This document shows positions 34,217 to 41,458 of a DNA stretch of 64,000 nucleotides, piece by piece (positions within the stretch are counted from its first letter, which is position 1; each line of letters opens with the position of its first letter). Location of the stretch: contig CAYVKV010000002.1 in assembly GCA_964452355.1 (NCBI GenBank), positions 62,001 through 126,000 of the forward strand, read 5' to 3'. The translations under genes were made by a program, and so were the position numbers. Origin of the DNA: UBA1450 sp964452355. Lineage in GTDB: Bacteria > Patescibacteriota > Microgenomatia > UBA1406 > GWC2-37-13. The notes beneath the pieces were generated by a model. The model saw only the letters and a program-made list of their open reading frames with translations. It ran no database searches and had not been told where the DNA came from.

Positions 34217-34936
34217 CTATAACAAAATGTTTTTCCACCCCTCATTTCCGAGAAATAAGTTTCCCGGACAGAGAGTCGACAACTTCACTTCTCTGTGACC
34301 AAGTACCTTACAATGAGGATACGTGCGAATAATTTTTTTTGCCGTCTGTAAAGCTTTACTTGTTGGAGGAACTTCTTTCAAATCATCAAGAAAACAAATC
34401 GCAATACTCCTACAATTATGGTTCCAATCACCACAATGCCAACCTATTTGTGTATCTTGTAAAATATGCTCAAAAGTACCGTCTCCTCTCACTATGTAAT
34501 GATAGGCGATGAATGTTTGCCTATTTTTATACATATGATTTGACCATATGGGTTGACCAAACTCTTTATTTTTCCTTTGACTGTAATAAGGCGCATATAA
34601 ACGAATCAAACCGAGAGCGTTGATTACGTCAATTGAAGTGTCAGGTGGAGTGCTTGAGTGATGAATAACTATTGTGTCTATGGGTAAACGATCTTTATCT
34701 AAATCAGCTCCAAAGCTTGCAAGCAGAGTCTGATGTGCATTCAAAAATTCACAAATCATTGTTACATATTCGCTTCTTGTATCGAGCCATTTATTTGATT
34801 TATTTTCTCTGATGCCATCATAATCATAAAAAAATTCTTTTAACTCTGGTTGTATCTCCAAATACCAATGAGGTTGAGAAAAAATACTTATGTATGTGTT
34901 CGGATTAATATATTTGTAGGTTTCTTTAAATTTCAT
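34217..34936 (-). CDS. N-acetylmuramoyl-L-alanine amidase (PGRP/Amidase_2 type)
   Basis: 239 residues. The amidase core spans about 85-235: IDTIVIHHSSTPPDTSIDVI (first zinc His), AYHYIVRGDGTFEHILQDTQIGWHCGDW-type region (Tyr-His plus IGWHCGDWNHNC), SIAICFLDD, KVLGHREVKLSTLCPGN (third zinc ligand Cys before PG). All family metal ligands are present, so it probably cleaves the lactyl-L-Ala bond. There is no signal peptide or membrane segment; about 85 residues of unknown character precede the core. It sits among small accessory genes rather than with the wall operons. Could act in recycling, lysis or as an effector. Confidence 0.85.
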   Translation of the reverse strand: MKFKETYKYINPNTYISIFSQPHWYLEIQPELKEFFYDYDGIRENKSNKWLDTRSEYVTMICEFLNAHQTLLASFGADLDKDRLPIDTIVIHHSSTPPDTSIDVINALGLIRLYAPYYSQRKNKEFGQPIWSNHMYKNRQTFIAYHYIVRGDGTFEHILQDTQIGWHCGDWNHNCRSIAICFLDDLKEVPPTSKALQTAKKIIRTYPHCKVLGHREVKLSTLCPGNLFLGNEGWKNILL

Positions 34937-35046
34937 GGTATGAAATAGTTCAATTTGATTTTACCAAGCCTTTGTGTTGCTCATTTACACCTTATTTGGA
35001 TAAAAGAAATGAAAGGAGCGTAGAAGTGTCAAGTATTACAAGCATA

Positions 35047-35307
35047 TTACTCATCTAATGCATTCTTGTTTTTATTCCACCAAATAGCAAATTCATCTTC
35101 AGTGAATCCATCTTTTCTATTGTCAATATCCTCAAGGACTTCTTGAAGAAGATAATCGTATTTAGTAGTTAAAGTCTCTTTATCAAGCTTATCTAGCGCC
35201 AAACGAATAATGCCACTTTTACCAAGTGCTTTATATCTGTTTTCGAGACTATCCCAAACTTCTTTCAATCCCTTATCCATAGATAGTTTTACTTGAAGTG
35301 TATCCAT
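35047..35307 (-). CDS. ribbon-helix-helix regulator, antitoxin-like
   Basis: 86 residues. The N-terminus has the ribbon-helix-helix pattern: a strand with alternating polar residues (MDTLQVKLSMDKGLKEVWDS), then helix and GKSGIIRLALDKLDKE. The C-terminal half (LLQEVLEDIDNRKDGFTEDEFAIWWNKNK) is acidic and helical, as in antitoxin tails that bind a toxin. No toxin gene is adjacent on the same strand. Its promoter contains a perfect palindrome between the -35 and -10 boxes, a classic autorepression arrangement. Confidence 0.68.
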   Translation of the reverse strand: MDTLQVKLSMDKGLKEVWDSLENRYKALGKSGIIRLALDKLDKETLTTKYDYLLQEVLEDIDNRKDGFTEDEFAIWWNKNKNALDE

Positions 35308-35315
35308 ACGTACCT

Positions 35316-35344
35316 ATCATGCAGCATAATGCTACCTTTGTCAA
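35316..35344 (-). promoter_or_regulatory. promoter TTGACA-17-CATGAT with palindromic operator AGCATAATGCT
   Basis: Minus strand: perfect -35 TTGACA (35339-35344), 17-base spacer, -10 CATGAT (35316-35321), eight bases before the ATG at 35307. The palindrome AGCAT-A-ATGCT (35323-35333) fills the spacer, where a bound dimer would block RNA polymerase. Confidence 0.7.
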
Positions 35345-35380
35345 ACTTTTTTCACCCTTACCATAGCTGGGAGAAAGGAA

Positions 35381-35512
35381 TTGTTGAGACCACGACTTCT
35401 ATCAACCGGAAGTATTTTCAGAGGAATAGAAGAACCTGATCGATTTGAAGCTAAAAATTACCCACCAAATCTCATTAAAGCAGTAAAAGAAAGGGCACTT
35501 TCACAAAAATAA
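35381..35512 (+). pseudogene. possible gene remnant, 43 codons
   Basis: An open frame reading LRPRLLSTGSIFRGIEEPDR... to a TAA at 35510-35512. It has no ATG; TTG at 35381 is the first plausible start, and the frame is open upstream only to a TAA at about 35328. The peptide looks protein-like but matches no family I know. It may be the tail of a decayed gene next to the ribbon-helix-helix regulator. The rest of this 211-base spacer holds the regulator's promoter. Confidence 0.25.
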
Positions 35513-35518
35513 AAAATT

Positions 35519-35821
35519 CTAGATCCTCCCCCATTTTGAATAAATAATCGAAGCGATAAAGAGGTAAATACCTAATCCATAGAGCGAAAGAAATGTCGCA
35601 AAAACGAATCCAAACAGTGCGATCACCACATAGCCGCGAAAACTAATGCTATTTTTCATCGATCGAGTTATCACGAGAAAAAGGAATAACACAACAAGTG
35701 AGCCGAAGCGAAATGGTTCAATTGGAATTCGCAAAAAATGTACTGCAATCAAAAATAACCCAAATAAAAAAGTAAAAATATCTTTTTCATCCAGAAAAAA
35801 ACGATCAAGTCGAAATATCAT
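35519..35821 (-). CDS. small membrane protein, 100 residues
   Basis: Family not recognised. Four short hydrophobic segments: FTFLFGLFLIAVHFL, FGSLVVLFLFLVIT, GYVVIALFGFVFATFLSLYG and LGIYLFIASIIY, separated by basic or polar turns (RSMKNSISFR). The ATG lies nine bases downstream of a 49-residue membrane-protein frame on the same strand, suggesting a two-gene unit. Function unknown. Confidence 0.55.
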   Translation of the reverse strand: MIFRLDRFFLDEKDIFTFLFGLFLIAVHFLRIPIEPFRFGSLVVLFLFLVITRSMKNSISFRGYVVIALFGFVFATFLSLYGLGIYLFIASIIYSKWGRI

Positions 35822-35830
35822 AGAGTATTT

Positions 35831-35980
35831 TTATTGAACTAATTCCAACAGAAACCACAAACCTTTTCCTAAAATATAGTACTGATCTATAAAGTATGCA
35901 AGGACAAGCGAAATCCCAATAATAACAACATTTCTTTTATGAGTACTGAAAAACGTTAAAATGGTATTGAACCGATACAT
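35831..35980 (-). CDS. very small membrane protein, 49 residues
   Basis: Frame from ATG (35978-35980) to TAA (35831-35833): MYRFNTILTFFSTHKRN, a hydrophobic segment VVIIGISLVLAYFI, then DQYYILGKGLWFLLELVQ. One membrane helix plus an amphipathic tail. A -10 box TAGAAT six bases upstream, as at many genes here, and the nine-base gap to the next gene make it credible despite its size. Confidence 0.5.
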   Translation of the reverse strand: MYRFNTILTFFSTHKRNVVIIGISLVLAYFIDQYYILGKGLWFLLELVQ

Positions 35981-35986
35981 ACGATC

Positions 35987-35992
35987 ATTCTA
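35987..35992 (-). promoter_or_regulatory. -10 box (TAGAAT) of the two small membrane-protein genes
   Basis: Six bases from the hexamer to the ATG at 35980; leaderless start predicted. No -35 match. Confidence 0.35.
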
Positions 35993-36037
35993 CCTGATAA
36001 TTGATGTTGGCATTGAAGTAAATACCCACTGGTATGC

Positions 36038-36043
36038 TACAAT
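36038..36043 (+). promoter_or_regulatory. extended -10 box (TGCTACAAT) of rarA
   Basis: TACAAT preceded by the TG of an extended -10 element, nine bases before the ATG at 36053. Confidence 0.5.
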
Positions 36044-36052
36044 ATTCACACT

Positions 36053-37249
36053 ATGGATACTCCCCTTGCAGACCGACTAAGACCTGCATCTCTGAAAGAA
36101 TACGTTGGACAAGAGCACTTACTCGGAATCGGAAAGCCGATAAGAAGCATGATAGAAAACAAAAAAATTTCTTCAATGATTCTCTGGGGTCCGCCGGGAT
36201 GTGGCAAAACAACAATCGCCCATCTCATAGCACGGTCCGTAGATGCAATATTTATCCCCTTCTCCGCAGTCACCAGTGGCGTCAAAGAAGTGCGTCAAGT
36301 GATCGCTGATGCAGATCAAAGAAAGGAATTTTTTAAACAAGATACCATTCTTTTTATTGACGAAATTCACCGATTTAACAAATCACAGCAGGATGCATTC
36401 CTCCCTGCAGTCGAAAAAGGTACCATAACATTGATCGGTGCAACCACTGAAAATCCTGGCTTTGAAGTGAATGCCCCACTCATATCACGTTCTCACGTCT
36501 ATGTTCTCAAACAACTTTCAGATAAAGACATGGAAAAGATACTAAAAAAAGCGATCAAGAAATTTCCTGAAAACATGTTTGAGAAAAAAGCCCTCAGTCA
36601 TATTATCACGTTTGCAAATGGAGACGCGCGATCTGCAATAAATGCAGTTGAGCTTGCAGCATCAATCGCAAAGCGGGTAAATCTTGAAGTTGCAGAGGAA
36701 GCTCTTCAACAAAAATCTCTGTATTATGATAAAAAGGGCGACTCGCACTACGATACCATCTCAGCTTTTATCAAATCAATGCGGGGAAATAAGCCAGATG
36801 CTACACTTCATTATCTTGCGCGTATGATCAAATCAGGAGAAGACCCAATGTTTATCGCGCGAAGAATGGTCATCTTTGCTTCAGAAGATGTAAGTAATGC
36901 ACAGCCAACCGCTTTAGTCCTTGCAACATCAACCATGCAAGCTGTGCATATGGTAGGAATGCCCGAAGCTCAGATCATCCTTGCCCAATGCGCCACATAT
37001 TTGGCAACTGCAAAAAAGTCCATCGCATCATATTCCGGGCTCATGGAGGCGATGCATGATATTGAAACGATGAAACTTGATCCCATCCCTCTCCACCTTC
37101 GAAATCCTTCAAACAAAGTCATGAAGCAGGAAGGGTACGGAAAAGATCATGTGAGGTATCCGTGGATGGAGGAGGAAAAAGGACATACTATTGATCAAGA
37201 GTATTTACCGGAAAATTTGAAGGGGAAGAAATACTACAAACCCAAGTAA
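36053..37249 (+). CDS. rarA: replication-associated recombination protein RarA (MgsA)
   Basis: AAA+ ATPase related to clamp loaders that acts at stalled replication forks. 398 residues. Seen: LADRLRPASLKEYVGQEHLLG at the start, Walker A ILWGPPGCGKTTIAHLIA near residues 44-61, Walker B ILFIDEIHRFNKSQQDA, sensor LIGATTENPGFEVN, and the C-terminal tetramerisation region (KGDSHYDTISAFIKSMRG, GEDPMFIARRMVIFASEDV). Converges closely (four bases) with the small genes that follow. Confidence 0.96.
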   Translation: MDTPLADRLRPASLKEYVGQEHLLGIGKPIRSMIENKKISSMILWGPPGCGKTTIAHLIARSVDAIFIPFSAVTSGVKEVRQVIADADQRKEFFKQDTILFIDEIHRFNKSQQDAFLPAVEKGTITLIGATTENPGFEVNAPLISRSHVYVLKQLSDKDMEKILKKAIKKFPENMFEKKALSHIITFANGDARSAINAVELAASIAKRVNLEVAEEALQQKSLYYDKKGDSHYDTISAFIKSMRGNKPDATLHYLARMIKSGEDPMFIARRMVIFASEDVSNAQPTALVLATSTMQAVHMVGMPEAQIILAQCATYLATAKKSIASYSGLMEAMHDIETMKLDPIPLHLRNPSNKVMKQEGYGKDHVRYPWMEEEKGHTIDQEYLPENLKGKKYYKPK

Positions 37250-37253
37250 TATT

Positions 37254-37562
37254 TTAATCAAAATGTGTCTGGATAACTTCCTGAGCATTTATGAAAAGTG
37301 CTCTTGTAGCTACAGATCCCAAACCAACCGGCATTGCCTGTTCTAGAAGCGCAGTTGTAAGTTTTTGGCGTTTACCATATCCCTTCAATTCCTGAGCTCG
37401 CGTACGTCTAGTTTCTCCAATAGCTGCATATTTTGTCTCTATTTCCAACATTCTTCTTTCACGGTGAATTCTGTTTGATTGTAACTCAGGTTCAGTCGAA
37501 CCCGGTAAACCATAATAATACTCATTTTTTTTCTTTTTGAATAAGATGCGCTTCAAGCTCAT
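37254..37562 (-). CDS. hypothetical protein, downstream part of a possible split gene
   Basis: 102 residues if read from the ATG at 37562. Soluble, Arg/Glu-rich helical middle (RERRMLEIETKYAAIGETRR), family not recognised. The first 13 residues (MSLKRILFKKKKN) overlap the previous frame by 41 bases in another phase. A run of eight A bases lies just before the preceding stop; with seven A's the two frames would fuse into one protein of about 169 residues. It may therefore not be an independent gene. Confidence 0.45.
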   Translation of the reverse strand: MSLKRILFKKKKNEYYYGLPGSTEPELQSNRIHRERRMLEIETKYAAIGETRRTRAQELKGYGKRQKLTTALLEQAMPVGLGSVATRALFINAQEVIQTHFD

Positions 37563-37764
37563 CTGAAACAGCTAACAAGTCATTTGGATGATACGTCTCG
37601 TCATCTTTTGGACATAATAATTCAAAGAGTGCTACTGCACATTCTTTCTTAGATTGTTGTGTAAGCCCTTCTTGAGAAGCGCCAGGAAAATAATTTGCAT
37701 GAATGCGCAATGAGATCTCTCCTGCAGTAAGAAAGTCCGTTGGCGATGGTACTACTACTTCCAT
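37522..37764 (-). CDS. hypothetical protein, upstream part of a possible split gene
   Basis: 80 residues, soluble: TDFLTAGEISLRIHANYFPG, ECAVALFELLCPKDDETYHP, LLAVSDELEAHLIQKEKK. Family not recognised; the small acidic and helical character would suit a regulatory or adaptor domain. It ends at a TGA right after the sequence A5-G-A8, where a one-base slip would continue into the next frame. It has a good promoter (TTGAAA-17-TATGAT) with a leaderless start. Confidence 0.5.
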   Translation of the reverse strand: MEVVVPSPTDFLTAGEISLRIHANYFPGASQEGLTQQSKKECAVALFELLCPKDDETYHPNDLLAVSDELEAHLIQKEKK

Positions 37765-37771
37765 ATGCTAC

Positions 37772-37800
37772 ATCATAAAACATTTAACATTATATTTCAA
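37772..37800 (-). promoter_or_regulatory. promoter TTGAAA-17-TATGAT
   Basis: Minus strand: -35 TTGAAA (37795-37800), 17-base spacer, -10 TATGAT (37772-37777), seven bases before the ATG at 37764. Confidence 0.62.
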
Positions 37801-37825
37801 TGACCACTATAATTCATATATTTGA

Positions 37826-38401
37826 CTATGTAATTGGTATACTATTTCTATCCCTCTCCGAAAGAATCATCTCTTCTTTTACAAACGGCCATGGGATATT
37901 TAGCTCTGGGTCAAACAAAGATATCGCCATATCCCCTGACTTGTCACGATCCGCGTACAGCCGATCCACAAAATAGACGTAATCCATCGGTCCATCAAGT
38001 ACTGCGTATGAATTACCTACTCCCATCGGAACATACAATGAGCCGCTGAGCGCCCCTTCTCCGAAACCAAGGACAAATGTTTGAACTGTTTTAAATGTCG
38101 AAGATTCTGGTCGAAGATCAGCAAGTGCACAAAACGATTTACCTTGTGTCACAAAAATAAACTTGTTCCATCCTTCGGCGTGAATACCGCGGACGACATT
38201 TTTATTCGATCTTGCATGGTTAATTTGCTTTATGACAAATGGTTGACCGGTCACCACTTCAATCTCTGGAATTCGCCCAATCTCGGAAAAAAATCCACGA
38301 TCATCTTCATGAAAAGTTTTTTCAACAAAAATTAAACCATCAATAGCGGTTTTAAACATACCGTTTCCCATTTTTTCAGCATTTTGAAGATCAAATATCA
38401 T
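37826..38401 (-). CDS. dTDP-4-dehydrorhamnose 3,5-epimerase-like protein
   Basis: 191 residues of the RmlC cupin family. Seen: DDRGFFSEIGRI near residues 33-44, QINHARSNKNVVRGIHAEGW with the catalytic His, GKSFCALADLRPESSTF, LYVPMGVGNSYAVLDG (family IPxGFAHGF), and the closing LFDPELNIPWP with the conserved Asp and Trp-Pro. The usual AHGF is GNSY, so the substrate may differ from the rhamnose precursor. It is isolated from other rml genes, but the glycan cluster lies about 600 bases further on. Confidence 0.8.
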   Translation of the reverse strand: MIFDLQNAEKMGNGMFKTAIDGLIFVEKTFHEDDRGFFSEIGRIPEIEVVTGQPFVIKQINHARSNKNVVRGIHAEGWNKFIFVTQGKSFCALADLRPESSTFKTVQTFVLGFGEGALSGSLYVPMGVGNSYAVLDGPMDYVYFVDRLYADRDKSGDMAISLFDPELNIPWPFVKEEMILSERDRNSIPIT

Positions 38402-38439
38402 AGAATACCTCTGAATTTCATAATTATTAAAATACCTAC

Positions 38440-38826
38440 TTATTCGTTCATTGTACTAAAAAAATCTCTCGCTTGAAGCTCATCTTTTTTTATTTGTTGA
38501 ACCAATGCTTCTGAAGTATTAAATTTTTGGTTGTCACGAAGTTTTTTATGTACTTGAACATTGAGATTCTTTCCATAAATATCTGAGGTAAAGTCGAGAA
38601 TAAATATTTCTGCTTTTTTATCATGTTCATCAAAGGTGAGTGCTTTTCCAACAAAAATAAGGGATGGATATTGGATTTCACCTATCTGTATAAATCCGAC
38701 AAATATTCCCTCAGGAGTTTCTGTCTTTACTTCAATATTTGCGGTTGGATATCCAAGTTCGGTACCGCGACGCAGATGTCTTTGTACTATTCCAGAGAAC
38801 GAAAATAATACCGAATGTTTATTCAT
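38440..38826 (-). CDS. stand-alone riboflavin kinase
   Basis: 128 residues equal to the C-terminal half of bifunctional RibF: FSGIVQRHLRRGTELGYPTANIEV with the GxPTAN nucleotide/metal motif, PEGIFVGFIQI, KAEIFILDFTSDIYG, and a terminal LRDNQKFNTSEALVQQIKKD. It phosphorylates riboflavin to FMN. The N-terminal FMN adenylyltransferase domain is absent and not next door, so FAD must come from another gene or from outside. Flavoproteins in the window that would use it include MurB. Confidence 0.9.
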   Translation of the reverse strand: MNKHSVLFSFSGIVQRHLRRGTELGYPTANIEVKTETPEGIFVGFIQIGEIQYPSLIFVGKALTFDEHDKKAEIFILDFTSDIYGKNLNVQVHKKLRDNQKFNTSEALVQQIKKDELQARDFFSTMNE

Positions 38827-38865
38827 ATCTCTTGACCTAGAGCAATTGCTGATGACTAATATTCG

Positions 38866-38938
38866 TGGCTGGGGAGAGAATCGAACTCTCGACCTATCGC
38901 TTATGAAACGATTGCTCTAACCGCTGAGCTACCCAGCC
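38866..38938 (-). tRNA. tRNA with CAT anticodon (elongator Met, or Ile after lysidine modification)
   Basis: Full cloverleaf on the minus strand: acceptor GGCTGGG/CCCAGCC, D stem GCTC/GAGC, anticodon stem ATCGT/GCGAT with loop TTCATAA, variable AGGTC, T stem GAGAG/CTCTC with loop TTCGATT, discriminator A. The G1-C72 pair excludes an initiator tRNA of the usual C1xA72 type. CCA is not encoded. Confidence 0.93.
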
Positions 38939-39002
38939 TATTTATAATAATGAATCAATTAGTTTCCACTAAACAATAATAACAAAAACAGTCCTGTTGA
39001 AT

Positions 39003-39008
39003 TATAAT
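39003..39008 (+). promoter_or_regulatory. -10 box (TATAAT) of the glycan cluster
   Basis: TATAAT seven bases before the ATG at 39016. First gene of a seven-gene plus-strand cluster, so this may drive it all; leaderless start predicted. Confidence 0.5.
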
Positions 39009-39015
39009 ATAAAGT

Positions 39016-39933
39016 ATGCCTTCAAACAATAGCCCTCACATGAAGATAGAGCTTTCTATCATCGTACTATCATATAATACTGCAGCACTTACCAAGCAAA
39101 CAGTTGAATCAATTCTTACTTCACTCAAAGCAGCTCGATTTGGATATGAAATCATTGTGTTTGACAATGCCTCAAAAGATAAGTCCGTAGAGTTTGTGCG
39201 CGTTCTATCTCAGAAATTCAAACAGATCACATTAATTGCTCACCATGAAAATCTCGGTTTTTCAAAAGGAAATAATGAAGCTGTTAAGTTAGCTCGCGGA
39301 TCGTATATCCTTTTTCTCAATTCAGACATTATTGTTCAAGATGATGCAATCTCAAAGTTATTCGAGTATTACAAGAATAATCAACAATCCATCCATTTTC
39401 TCGGCGGAAAGTTATTTAATAAAGATGGCTCTCTGCAACCATCTGGCGGGCCCTTTTATTCTCTTCCGGTCGTATTTGGGGCACTTTTTGCAAAAGGAGA
39501 TCATTGGGGATTTTCGCGTCAATCTCCCGATAAAATCACTCGAATCGACTGGGTATCTGGTGCGTGTATTTTGACTACAAAAAAAATATTTAGTAAGTTG
39601 AATGGTTTTGATGAAAAAATATTCATGTATATGGATGAAATTGATCTTCTGTATCGTGCAAAAAAAATGCATTTTAATACCTATTTTTATCCCTATGCTC
39701 CCTTTATTCACCTAGGGTCAGCATCAAGCGAAGGGAAGACGTATCCAATCTTACAAGTGTACAAAGGATTCAAATATTTCTATAAAAAACATCACTCAAC
39801 TCTCGCTATATCTCTCCTTCTTGGTATGTTACAATTGAAAGCACTTGTTGCTATTTGGATTGGTAAATTAACAAAAAATCAATATTTAACAGAGACATAT
39901 GCAAAAGCTCTTAAAATCGCTCAAATGGATTGA
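39016..39933 (+). CDS. glycosyltransferase family 2
   Basis: 305 residues, GT-A fold. Seen: LSIIVLSYNTAALTKQTVESIL at about 11-32, IIVFDNASKDKSVEFV, ENLGFSKGNNEAVKLARG, YILFLNSDIIV with the metal-binding DxD region as NSD, then ITRIDWVSGACILTTKKIF and FMYMDEIDLLYRAKK, the pattern of rhamnosyl- or similar transferases of surface glycans. A C-terminal hydrophobic stretch (TLAISLLLGMLQLKALVAIW) suggests membrane association. Begins the glycan cluster; its end overlaps the next gene by 35 bases. Confidence 0.9.
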   Translation: MPSNNSPHMKIELSIIVLSYNTAALTKQTVESILTSLKAARFGYEIIVFDNASKDKSVEFVRVLSQKFKQITLIAHHENLGFSKGNNEAVKLARGSYILFLNSDIIVQDDAISKLFEYYKNNQQSIHFLGGKLFNKDGSLQPSGGPFYSLPVVFGALFAKGDHWGFSRQSPDKITRIDWVSGACILTTKKIFSKLNGFDEKIFMYMDEIDLLYRAKKMHFNTYFYPYAPFIHLGSASSEGKTYPILQVYKGFKYFYKKHHSTLAISLLLGMLQLKALVAIWIGKLTKNQYLTETYAKALKIAQMD

Positions 39934-41440
39934 CACTCATCTCCTAAAAATTCTTGTTATCGGATTTATTTTTCTTATTCCGCTCTACCCAAAACTTCCC
40001 GTTCGGATGATCAATTATACCTATATTGCAATTCGCGTTGAAGATTTTTATCTGGTTTTAGTTGGGATACTATTTGGCATACAATTTTTGAGAAAAAAAG
40101 TTACTATGCCGTGGAAAATGTTCTTTTTGTTCCTTGCGTATTGGATTGCTGTTTTTGCCTCATTTGTTTGGGGATACTATTTTCAAAAAACAATAATTAT
40201 TGATCATCTTGGATTTTTACACAGCATCAGACGTATTGAATATATGCTGATATTCTTTGTTGCGTATTCAACCATTCGATCAAAAAAAGATTTCTTTTTA
40301 TATTTGAAATTAATTTTTAGTGTTTTAGCGATCGTTTCGATCTATGGTTTTGGTCAGAAATTCTTAGGTTGGCCAGCCGTACAAACGATGAATCCAGAAT
40401 ATGCAAAAGGATATATTCTTGTTCTTGAATCTTGGTCTCGAATCTCGTCTACATTTGCAGGACACTACGACCTCAGTGGGTACCTCGTTCTCATCATGCC
40501 GATTCTTATTGGATACTATCTTTACAAAGGATCAAAAAAATATTTTATTCTCTTTCTTATTTCTCTGGGAACATTGGTGCTTGCCGGATCAAGAGCGTCC
40601 TATATTGCATATATCTTTTCGATGTCGGTGTTTTTGATCTTTATGCGTAAGTTCAAACTCCTTGTTATCATTCTCATTGCAACCGCCATATTTACCCCTT
40701 TATCCGAAAATCTTGCAAATCGACTTTCTCGGACATTTCAACAAACGAAAGTATTCGTAGATTCTGAAACGGGGGAAACATTTGTTGCAAGAAACATGAC
40801 TCCTGACGACCTTCCACCTGGGGATTTTGGCTCAGCTGCCAATACTGCAGGACTCGATCGATCAAATGCAGTTGAGATTGATGATGCGACAGAGTATGCA
40901 GCACGGAGAAAAATCCGTGAAAGCCTTGAAAAAGAGGCAATATCTTCCGGAAAAAAATACTCTGAAGAGGAAATAAATATTGCTATTGATCAAATCTTTT
41001 TACGCCAAATCCCAATCACAAAATACTTACCGGATATTTCACTCTCTACTCGATTTCAGGTATCATGGCCACGAGCTTTTCAAGCATTTACAAAAAATCT
41101 TTTATTAGGAAGCGGACCTTCTTCCCTTGGAGAAGCGACCGATGGTGATTACTTGCGATGGTTGGGTGAAACAGGACTTCTCGGTACATCAATCTTCCTT
41201 ATTATTCTGGGCAGTATCATGATGTCAATAAAGAGGAATGTTGCTCTGATGCAAAAAAAGTATGCGTATGTTTTCTACGGTTTCCTCTTTGGATTTATTG
41301 GATTGTTCATTAATGCGGGATACATTGATTTGTTTGAAGCATCAAAGCTCGCGTACATATTCTGGCTTCTTGCAGGTATTTTTTATGCTTCATCTATTTA
41401 TTTTGTACCAAAGCAAAAAATAGAATCCTTGAAAATTTAA
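39899..41440 (+). CDS. O-antigen ligase/polymerase-like membrane protein
   Basis: 513 residues with about eleven hydrophobic segments, of the Wzy_C/WaaL type that polymerises or transfers lipid-linked glycans outside the membrane. Seen: SRISSTFAGHYDLSGYLVL near 180 and STRFQVSWPRAFQAF followed by LLGSGPSSLGEATDGDYLRW, the conserved outer loop. That loop is unusually long here (about residues 275-425) with a charged insertion (ARRKIRESLEKEAISSGKKY). Starts inside the end of the GT2 gene. Confidence 0.82.
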   Translation: MQKLLKSLKWIDTHLLKILVIGFIFLIPLYPKLPVRMINYTYIAIRVEDFYLVLVGILFGIQFLRKKVTMPWKMFFLFLAYWIAVFASFVWGYYFQKTIIIDHLGFLHSIRRIEYMLIFFVAYSTIRSKKDFFLYLKLIFSVLAIVSIYGFGQKFLGWPAVQTMNPEYAKGYILVLESWSRISSTFAGHYDLSGYLVLIMPILIGYYLYKGSKKYFILFLISLGTLVLAGSRASYIAYIFSMSVFLIFMRKFKLLVIILIATAIFTPLSENLANRLSRTFQQTKVFVDSETGETFVARNMTPDDLPPGDFGSAANTAGLDRSNAVEIDDATEYAARRKIRESLEKEAISSGKKYSEEEINIAIDQIFLRQIPITKYLPDISLSTRFQVSWPRAFQAFTKNLLLGSGPSSLGEATDGDYLRWLGETGLLGTSIFLIILGSIMMSIKRNVALMQKKYAYVFYGFLFGFIGLFINAGYIDLFEASKLAYIFWLLAGIFYASSIYFVPKQKIESLKI

Positions 41441-41458
41441 TCGAACAAATTCACCATC

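Noticed and set aside
39016..39933. Possible use of TGA as a sense codon, as in some CPR lineages
   Set aside because: Recognisable genes end at TGA in the expected places (39931-39933, 12047-12049), and no essential gene needs TGA read-through.
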